Assembly: GCA_029378245.1 (NCBI GenBank)
Contig: JARKIF010000002.1
Span: 1,798,001-1,862,000 of the forward strand
Source: Roridomyces roridus
Taxonomy: Eukaryota > Basidiomycota > Agaricomycetes > Agaricales > Mycenaceae
Direction: 5' to 3'
Length of the DNA stretch: 64,000 bases
Made by a program: the position numbers and the translations under genes. Below the pieces are notes generated by a model. That model was not told the DNA's origin, searched no databases, and saw only the letters and a program-made list of their open reading frames with translations. Position 1 is the first letter of the stretch. The number at the start of each line of letters is the position of its first letter. Positions 55,807-64,000 of this stretch are shown here, piece by piece.

Positions 55807-58800
55807 ATGTCTATGAAAGCTATAGTCAAGTCTGTCCTCTCCGGCGACTCTTTGGGTGCGTTAAACCCGCAGCCTGGGAGACTATTTTCACGCCTTTCTT
55901 TCTAGTTCTTCGTGGACGTGCCGGTCCCCAAGGCCAGCCACCAAAGGAACGGTTCGTCCGACTCGTGTCCGAAAGACCCTATCCTAAACTGTACCCAGAA
56001 TCCTGCACTTGGCCGACATCGCTGCACCCCGGCTCGGCACTGCTTCTCGAGAGGATGAGCCATGGGCGTACGAATCTCGAGAGTTCTTGCGAGGTGCCCA
56101 TTGCATCTCTCTTCGACGTTCCGCAAACCAACTCCTTGACAGCCCTCGCCGTCGGAAAAGAAGTCTCCTTCGTATCCACTCATTCGCTTCCCAACTCGGA
56201 CGATATTACCCGCGATTTTGGCAATGCAGAAATAGCGGGTGTTTCCCTCACCACGGAGCTGCTGCGTGCTGGCTGGGCCAAATTGAAGGATGTTAAACGC
56301 GAGCCTACGGAAGAGGACTTGCGGAAACGAGAGCTGGAAAGTGAAGCAAAATCCGCAGGCAGGGGACTTTGGAACCCTCACGGGCCCCAGGTAAGTTGCA
56401 ATAATTAAACCTGCGAACTTTGAACCAATCGAGCAGGCTCGCGCCGTGCACCATACAATGCCGACCGACTCGTACGCTTTTGTGTCCGAATGGAAGGGAA
56501 AATCCATCGATGGTACTGCCTGTTCCTCTTCGGCGTCAAAGTCGCTTATATCATTCCTAGCCATCGTCGAGCAAGTCCGGGACGGCAGTACTCTCCGGGT
56601 TCGGCTCCTCATGCCAGATGGTGAACACCAAATTGTCAATATAGCTCTTGCAGGTGTCCGCAGTGCTCGCGCGTCTTCGAAGCAGGGCGAAGCCTCAGAG
56701 CAGTGGGGAGAGGAGGCAAAATTCTTTACCGAATCTCGCCTTTTGCAGCGGCCAGTCCGTGTCCAGATTCTGTCTCTCCCGACGTCCTCTGTGCCGATAG
56801 CAACTCCGTTCCAAAACGGTCCTAATGGCAACCCTAGTGCGGCAGCTGCGCCCGCAAGCATCTTCATCGGGACTGGTAACTTGTTCGGCACTTGCGCGTT
56901 TCGGAGCTGATCTCATTTTACCTCAGTCCTGCACCCCGCCGGCAATGTTGCCGAGCATCTGGTGGCTGCTGGGTTGGCTCGTGTGGTCGACTGGCACGCA
57001 GGTATGCTTCAAGCAGCGAGCGGCGGTAGCATGGAGAAATTGCGTGCTGCAGAGAAGACCGCAAAGGAAAAGCGTCTATGCCTTTATGTCAATGCTCCTG
57101 TTGCAGCAGCCGCTAAATCGAATGGAGTGACTTCCAACGGGCAATCACGGGTTTTCGAGGCAACAGTGATCCGTGTTTGGAGCGGAGATCAAATCTCGGT
57201 CGCGGAGAAGGAGACGTCCAAGGAGCGCCGTCTGCAACTCAGCTCCATTCGTGGGCCCAAGTACGCATTCCTGTCATGTTTCACCTCTATTCCTAATCTC
57301 GGCACTAGGCTTTCGGACCCAAAACAGGCCCAGCACGCTCAAGACGCTCGCGAGTTTCTGCGCAAGAGACTCATTGGCAAACACGTCAAGGTTAACGTCG
57401 ACTTCATTAGACCACGTGAGGGTGACTTTGAAGAGCGTGAATGCGCGACGATCCGCTACGGCAATCAAAATTCGTACTTAATTCCCTCCTTATCGCTTCG
57501 CCTCGTTGTTTGACTTTTCCCAAGAAACATCGCAGAACAACTACTGGAAAAGGGTCTGGCTGGCCTCATCCGGCACAAGCGCGACGATGAAGACCGAGCT
57601 TCGGAGTACGACAAGCTGATGGCGGCAGAGCAGGCGTGAGTAGTCAAACACACCTGCCTACTTTTCCTGATTCATTGCCTCAGTGCGGCTGCTGCTGAAA
57701 AAGGCATCCATGCCAAAAAGGACATTCCGCCACCGAAGCAGCCGCTGAATATCTCAGAGGTGAGCAAACAAATTGTTTTTCTTCCTAGCAAACGATCTTA
57801 CGCACCCAGTCTGTTACTCGCGCCACCCAATTCCTTAACGGTTTCAAACGTCTAGGTCGGGTACCAGGCCATTGTAGATTATGTCGCGGCGGGCTCTCGA
57901 TTCAAACTTGTGCTGCCCAAAGACAACCAGAGTCTGACATTGGTCCTCGGCGGCATCCGCGCCCCTCGCACAGCTCGCAATCCATCAGAGAAGAGCGAAC
58001 CTTATGGCGTCGAGGCGGCCGAATTCGCTTCTCGGCGATATATGCAACGGGAGGTCGAGTTCGAGGTCGAAACGTTGGACAAGTCTGGAGGTTTCATTGG
58101 TACGCTGTACTTGAACAAGACAGAAAATGCAGCCATCGCTCTAGTCAAAGAGGGTTTGGCCACCGTGCATCCCTCTTCTGCTGATTCTCTCGCTTGGGCC
58201 CGCCAATTATATGACGCCGAAGTCAGTCACGCCACACCATATATAACGTATACATTGTACTGACCGGTCGTTTCAGACGGAAGCCAAAGCAGAAAAACGT
58301 CATGTAGGACCTCTCAAACTCGGGCGGTGCTTTGTTGACTGTTTCTTAGATCTGGAAGGAGTATGACGGAGAGGCGGAGGCCGTCGAAGCCCCTGTGGAC
58401 GACTCTTCGGTCCCTTTGAAGCGGGAGTACATCGATGTGATCGTCAGTGATGTTCGCACGGCAAATGGCTTGGGATTCTCTGTCCAGATTCTCAACACGG
58501 AGGGTGTGTTCTAGCCTTCACCAGGTGGCCTCTGCTGACAGCCTGCAGGCATCGCTGCGTTGGAAAAACTGATGCGCGATTTCTCGCTACACCACAAGTC
58601 ACCCTCGGCCGCCCCTCCGAATTTTGCGCCCAAGGGTGGGGACCTTGTGTCCGCGAGATTCTCTGATGGATCGTGGTATCGTGCCAAGATACGCAGGGCG
58701 TCGGCGTTGAAGAAGGAAGCGGAGGTCACGTTCATTGATTACGGGAACCAGGATACCGTGTCGTTCGCCGACATCCGTCCTCTGGATCAGAAATTCCGAT

Positions 58801-59180
58801 CTTTGCCTGGTCAGGCGCACGAAGCCCGTCTCAGCTTTGTGAAGCTCGTTGGGCCGGAAAGCGAGTACTACGCCGAGGCTATTGACCGCTTCCGCGCGCT
58901 TTGCGAAGGCCGCAAGTTGGTTGCCAACATTGACCACAAGGAGGGCTCGGTGCTTCATCTCCGTCTCATGGACCCCTCCGATCCTGCTGCTGCCGAGGAC
59001 CCATTGGCTTGCATCAACGCAGACCTCCTCCACGACGGTGTAGCTTCCATCGACCGCAAGAATTGCAGATACCTGGCCGCATATCCTCAAGTAGTGCAGC
59101 GGTTGCAGAAGTCTGTGGTTCAGGCAAAGAAGGAGCGCCTCGGGATGTTCGAGTTTGGTGACGTCGAGGAGGATGAGTAG
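55807..59180 (+). CDS. SND1: Tudor-staphylococcal nuclease (SND1/p100)
   Basis: Start ATG 55807 ([16 protein letters not shown], then an intron before VLRGRAG). Four or five staphylococcal-nuclease-like repeats follow, recognisable from [21 protein letters not shown]...[23 protein letters not shown]...LSSIRGPK, and [22 protein letters not shown]. The C-terminus is a Tudor domain embedded in the last nuclease fold ([19 protein letters not shown]...[21 protein letters not shown]) and ends [10 protein letters not shown]. Known roles are in RNA stability, microRNA decay and stress granules. The gene has many short introns; several exons were joined in frame. Length is in the usual range of about 900 residues. 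Confidence 0.93.
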
Positions 59181-59239
59181 AGAACGTGTCGTGCTACATA
59201 TCTCTCAACGGACGGAAGGAACTCAATATTATTAAGCAG

Positions 59240-59324
59240 GAGGATGTAACAACGTGGAGGATGTAACAACGTGGAGGATGTAACAACGTGGAGGATGTAA
59301 CAACGTGGAGGATGTAACAACGTG
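59240..59324. repeat. 17-bp minisatellite, five perfect units
   Basis: Five tandem copies of gaggatgtaacaacgtg beginning 60 bp after the SND1 stop, so probably inside its 3' UTR. Confidence 0.97.
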
Positions 59325-59431
59325 GCTATTTGAGATGATAGTCGTACATAAGAGAGGTGGCGCGGAATCGAGGCCTGCGTCGGGCGCTTGATGTCGCATC
59401 AAATCAAGTCGTTCCCTGTGTCTGACGCCTG

Positions 59432-60417
59432 ATGCCAATTCCGATTCGACTAGTGACATTCGACCTCTTGCATACTCTTGTGACTCCGCGCTATCCGATC
59501 CATATCCAGTATAGTCGCGTCTTTGAGCCATTTCTCGGTCCCTTGAATCCCGACACTCTCAAGGATTCTTTTGGAATCGGTAAGGCCGGTGTCGCGTGGA
59601 ACTAGCTCGGTTTCACACCATGCAATAGCCCTCCGCCAGCTGCAGGCAGAAAAACCGGTATATGGCTCTGATGTAACTGGGTGGTGGTCGGCTGTGATTC
59701 GGCCAACGGCACTGGGAGCGGGGGCGGATGAGAAAGGTCTGAACTGATTTTGTTGCTGGGATATGCCTCGAATTGCTCCTTGCAGTGCTTGACGCGTCCC
59801 TGGGTGCTATCGTCCCAGAACTCATGTCGGCCTTCAGTACGAAGGAGGGGTACAAAGCTTTTGATGATTCGCTCCCCGCTTGTCCGTTCCTCTACTTTCT
59901 CTGCTCGCTGCAACTAACGCGAGTCAAGTACATCGACTGCACGAGCTTGGCATACGGACCGCTGTTGTGAGCAATGCAGACTCCCGCATGTGTATGTATG
60001 TCTCAATTATTATTCAAATGTTTCTCAAGGCTGTTCAGTGTCCGTTCTCCGGGACCTCGACTTTCCAAGTTACTTGAATCCCATCCTTTTGAGCGAGAGC
60101 GAAGAGATAGAGAAGCCCGCGCCGGAAATCTTTCTGCGCGCGTTGGTACGCGTTAATGCAGAGTTGGAAAAGCCGATCGCTCCGTTGGAATGCTTGCACG
60201 TTGGCGACGAGGTTGTCTGGTGCGTTCGACCGCGTATTCGATTAAAATTGTATTGAACCGGCGCAGTGATTACAAGGGAGCCCTTAGTGCGGGCATGCGT
60301 GCGCTGCTGCTCGAGAGACCAGGGACGGAAATTGACGAAGAATCAATTGAGAGGGTCAAGGATTTGCACGAGGTCGTTGGATGGGTCGAAGGGAGCACTT
60401 CCTATCCGACTTTTTAA
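59432..60417 (+). CDS. HAD-superfamily hydrolase (HDHD3-like)
   Basis: Start ATG 59432 (MPIPIRLVTFD). Six exons joined through short introns, including one with an AACTAAC branch (59881-59927). Motif I reads TFDLLHTLVTP: the nucleophile Asp is kept but the usual second Asp (DxD) is Leu. Motif II is AVVSNADSR, the motif III region is EKPAPEIFLRAL, and motif IV is HVGDEVVCDYKGAL. The cap has helices around RQLQAEKPVYG and WWSAVIRPTALG. It resembles haloacid-dehalogenase-like HDHD3 proteins; substrate unknown. It ends 5 bp from the convergent bS6m gene. Confidence 0.8.
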
Positions 60418-60422
60418 GGGTA

Positions 60423-60886
60423 TCATGGATCTAGGCTGTCTGCTTTGTCGCCGTGAAGTGTCCGACGCCCTTCCCTGGCGATATCCTCCGGCCTGCTGCC
60501 GAGTTTTAGTACGGTCCATCGTATGACACGCGGGTCTCGCCGCATGAGACCGTTGAGCGAGAGCAGAGTACGAGGCGAGGTGTCAAAGTGCATTGTCCAG
60601 TAACTGGGCATGGTGGTTAGCGTGTAGTTGTATGGCTGGAAATAAAAGACGCACTCTGCAATTTCATGGTAGTTTCCGTGCCTCCGCAGCCGTTGAGGAA
60701 GAGCCCGGGTGCCCCACGAGTCGATCTTTCGTACCACGCCACCCGCGTCCATTATGTGCGTCGCGGACTGCTTGACGAGCTCCCGGATGTGAGTCTGCTT
60801 CAGGTCAGAGCGAAGCCACGCGAGGCATTTTCACGAACATATTCAGGGAAGTGCCCCGTAATGCAGAGCATCTGATAAATTGGCAT
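60423..60886 (-). CDS. MRP17: Mitochondrial small-subunit ribosomal protein bS6m (MRP17)
   Basis: Exons 60839-60886, 60655-60794 and 60423-60603 total 369 nt, 122 residues. MPIYQMLCITGHFPEY begins the S6 beta strand; IRELVKQSATHIMDAGGVVRKIDSWGTRALPQRLRRH is characteristic of mitochondrial S6; YWTMHFDTSP, LNGLMRRDPRVIRW and TVLKLG complete the fold. Imported to mitochondria without a long presequence, as known for this family. The second intron has a GCTAAC branch. Confidence 0.9.
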
Positions 60887-62593
60887 GACTCGTGGTCGTT
60901 GAAGTCGGATGAAAACTGGCTGGTGAGACGTTGTGCGACGCTTCAAGTGTGCTTTGGCAAGCCCTGATCCCATCAAACACCAAACACCGAACATCAGACT
61001 GATTCAGACGCCCGATCTGGCCCAACTCTTTCCTTGAGACCACGAATACCCGTAAAGACCAACGACGCGTCGCTTAATTTTCACCTCCATGTTCGACCGC
61101 GCGTTCATTCTAGAATACCAGCGCTATCAAGCACCAACCAGCAGGCGAGGAACCTGGATCTTTTCCTGTCATGAAATCTACGACGCACGACGACCCCGAG
61201 TGCGGACAGCACCATGATTCCAAGTATGCTCTCTACCCTTCAGAACAACAGCGTTGTCCCCCAGAGCGACGAAAAGAGTAACAACCAGCCTACCAGGAGG
61301 CCACCGCGGCGATGAGGACCAGAACCATGAACATATCATTCATACGCCGTCTCTCCACAGGAAAACTATCGCAGCAATGCTCTTGCACCTGCTGCCACCG
61401 TCCCATGGTATACCTCCCATTTCTCCGAGCCACCACTCGCATTATCCGATCTGTCCTTCTCACCAACGGCCACCAGCCATTCTCTCGTCCTTCCAGATAC
61501 TCAAGGATTGCGTCGCGCGCAAGCCAAGCTCCTGTTCTCTCTCTCTGTCACGCTACCTGAGATGGCAAGGCATATTATTCTATTATTTCCAATGATTTCA
61601 GGTTCAGCTCAAGGGACGCGACAATCAACAAGCCTCGCAATCGTCTTGATAGATGAGCATGGCGGGCAGTAGTCTCCCGCAGTTGCTGTAGTATCTCCTC
61701 TAAGTTGAGTCGGGATGGCGTAGACAGGCGGCGGGAAAGCGGGATTGATGGCATCGTTGACAAATGAATTAAGATATTATGTCACCCTTGTTCGTTAGCC
61801 TGAACCACGACCGGGCAATTCAAAAAGCTGGTAGGATTAACGTTTGGAAGGTCAAACTGGCTAGCGCGTCGGCCTACGTAACTCACAACGACCAAACCAC
61901 TGGAGAGCCTCGCAAACCTTCGCAAACCTCGACCTTGTGTGCCAACTCGACCAGCGCCTGCAAGACCTGCAACTTTTTCCCATGCCCAAGGAGCAAATAT
62001 GGGAAGAACGTGCCCTCTTTTCGATGACTTCCTTTTTCGCTGACTCGTGTAGAAATCGAAGACGCGAAACTGACAGGACGTCAGATAGGCTTTGGATGGC
62101 CGTTGCTACCCCACCATTGGTACCCAATTAGGACGAGGACAAGGACCCATTTTCGTCCCTTTATCGTCCGTCGTCTAGCGCTGACTGTGACCCTGACATT
62201 GTTCATTTATTTGTGGCGCTGGTTTGGACTGGGCGCGATGTTCCAAAGGCGCTTCCCTGACGTGAAAAAAGACGGACCCGAACAAAGCCCGGGCTTCCTT
62301 TTTTTTTCTCAGAGGGCTGAGCAGTTTGTAGGCGGAGGAAATGCAGGAATAGCCAGCACCGTGTCCAGCCAGCCAGTTTCTGTGTGCCACCACCTCTTCA
62401 ACGGCGACTTTTGGGGGAAAAAATTAAAAGCTCATTTGACTAAGTGATTGCAGAAGTGGAAGACTCTTTGATGCCGACCAACTGGCGCGGATCGGGAAGC
62501 AGGCCTCGAGCTGCGTCGTCAGGATCTCGCTCAGGTTTCACGTCTGTTCTTTTCTTCTATAAGCACCCACTCGCCTTCTTCTCATCCGCCACC
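60887..62593. other. Long intergenic region
   Basis: 1.7 kb without a gene I can support. Open frames such as 61254-61595 and 61937-62131 lack recognised motifs. The last of these contains a protein-like stretch (PMPKEQIWEERALFSMTSFF) that could be an exon of an unknown small gene. The distal part holds the promoter of the Mei2-like gene. Confidence 0.4.
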
Positions 62594-64000
62594 ATGTCGT
62601 CTCCTCCCACCGACGAGAAACAATCCCTCAGGCCTCATCCGCCGCGTCTCCAACATTCGCCCTCCATGCCAAACATATGGTCCTTTTTTTTTCTACGCGT
62701 TCCTAGTCATTGGGCCTCATTCTTCGCTAGGTTTCCGCCCCACTCCGGGCCTATCCCTCCCCGGTTGACCGAAGCTTCTGGCAAAGTTCTCGAGCGTCCC
62801 GCGACTCCTCCATCCTCCACCGACCCGAATACCGATGCACAGACCGTCGCCGAGGATCCTAAACTTAACATCCGTCGCCGTATAAACTATGATCAGCCAG
62901 CCGTGCTATTAACACCACCGCTCACTCCGTCTTCCAGCATCAGAACAGCTGGTAGCATCGAATCTAGTGCTAGTTATAATACTAGTCTCACTAGCCTCGA
63001 CTCTGCCTCGAGCAGCCTCAGTCGCGAGCAAGACATAGCTTTTACTGACAGCGACACCATCTCTACTCGTTTCTTGCTTGTACGCCATTTTTCTTGCTAT
63101 CCAACGGACGAAAACCCCATTTTTCATAGGTCAAGAATGTCTCCAGAAAGGTCACGTCCGAAGTATTGCAATTTGCTATCCTTCGGGCCTTGTCTGCACC
63201 CAAACTCGCCGCGCCCGTCGTCCCGTCCGCGTCGACAAGCCTTGTCCCGTCCGCGTCGACAAGCCTCGTGCTGTCCTCGTCGACAGCCCTCGTCCCAGCT
63301 TCCAATCCCCGCGCGCCTGTCTCGGACACAATAAAGGGTGTTTTTCTCCGCTATCACGAGTCGCATGGTATTGCAATTCTCGCATTTTACGATGTCCGAC
63401 AAGCAAAATCTGCGCTCCACCTTCTCTCTACGCCGACGACAGGAACCTTGTCCGACTGCGTCGACGGCGGCGGCGAGGGCAAGTGGCTCGAGTGCGCGTT
63501 CGTTACTGCTCCAGATCTCGCACATGTACGTGCATGTTTTTTTTGCGCCGATATTTTACTGAACAACACTTAGATGGTCGGCAAATCGGCCTTTCTCGCG
63601 GAGACTCAAGGCCTGTTCCTCCTCCAGGCCAACGTGGTCGGACTGGATACGAGCGGATCTGAGAAGCGAGTCATTGATATCGTGACATTAATCAACGTTC
63701 TCCAAGGGCATGGCGCAGTCAGGTCGTTCGGCCTCGCCCAAGAGTTTCAGCAGGTACGGGCGTCTGTCAATCCTCCTTTCAGACTGTTCATTTTTTTTCG
63801 TAGACTGCCTCTTGCAAGACCTTCCGCATCGAGTATTACGACGTCAAGGAAGCCAATGCCGCTTCCGAGGCTCTCCATACCAAGGTCTTTTTCGGCATGT
63901 ACTTGACGATCCTGGGACCTGATCCACGCGCACTCGAACCTCCAGCAATTACCAGTTGCATTCCGTTCCCCACCTCTCAAGCTGTCGTTCCACTCGAGCC
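62594..64000 (+). CDS. Mei2-like RNA-binding protein, 3'-truncated by window edge
   Basis: Start ATG 62594 in a strong context (gccaccATGtcg). Introns join MPNIW to FPPHSG, FLLV to KNVSRK, LAH to MVGKS, and EFQQ to TASCK. A disordered Ser/Pro N-terminus is followed by a first RRM-like region (RFLLVKNVSRKVTSEVLQFAIL...GIAILAFYDVRQAKSAL) that carries an insertion of three VPSASTSL-type units encoded by a 24-bp repeat (63220-63291). A second RRM-like region contains VRSFGLAQEFQQ and FRIEYYDVKEANAASEAL...FFGMYLTI, the pattern of Mei2-like proteins, which control entry into meiosis in fission yeast. The C-terminal Mei2 RRM lies beyond the window. Confidence 0.65.

Noticed and set aside
61254..61595. 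Plus-strand open frame as a gene
   Set aside because: His/Pro/Ser-rich without motifs or splice-consistent extension.

Overview
The window looks like nuclear DNA of a filamentous basidiomycete, most likely an Agaricomycete. Nearly every gene is cut by many 43-58 nt introns with CTAAC/CTGAC-like branch sites. The proteins (SET9, a Bos1/membrin SNARE, a P5B ATPase, UPF2, SND1, a Mei2-like RNA-binding protein) are of fungal type, and the two large retrotransposons are of kinds common in mushroom-forming fungi. I cannot fix genus or species from sequence alone.

Layout. 30-1484 is the 3' part of the chaperonin gene CCT6. 1726-2741 is a small TIR element with a 9-bp target duplication. 3144-11357 is an intact, very young Ty3/gypsy chromovirus of Tf1 (self-priming) type, with gag, pol and a predicted spliced gene on the opposite strand. 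11752-24382 is a second, 12.6-kb Ty3/gypsy chromovirus on the minus strand, with a premature UAG inside its capsid region and a long third reading frame after pol. 24383-26303 is gene-poor. From 26304 to the end lies a compact housekeeping region: SET9, polyubiquitin, FAM72, RRP17, BOS1, a metallo-beta-lactamase-fold protein, a Ser/Thr-rich membrane protein, a P5B ATPase, a conserved unknown, an amidohydrolase-like protein, a LARGE-like glycosyltransferase, an ATRIP-like checkpoint protein, UPF2, SND1, a HAD hydrolase, mitochondrial ribosomal protein bS6m and the start of a Mei2-like protein.

The host genes do not form one pathway, but they are tightly packed. Convergent pairs end 5, 11 and 25 bp apart, and divergent pairs share promoters of 113-187 bp. 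Gene models were built by hand from splice sites and reading-frame closure. Where exon lengths sum to a whole reading frame I say so. Four host genes (polyubiquitin, P5B ATPase, LARGE-like transferase, UPF2) show small frame breaks that may be assembly errors.

The most interesting observations are: the spliced antisense gene of the first retrotransposon, whose product ends in a SUMO-interaction-like motif; its self-priming signal and variable-number heptamer repeat in the LTR; the intron-bearing third frame of the second retrotransposon with its SLxxRLS repeats; and the frameshifted polyubiquitin gene.
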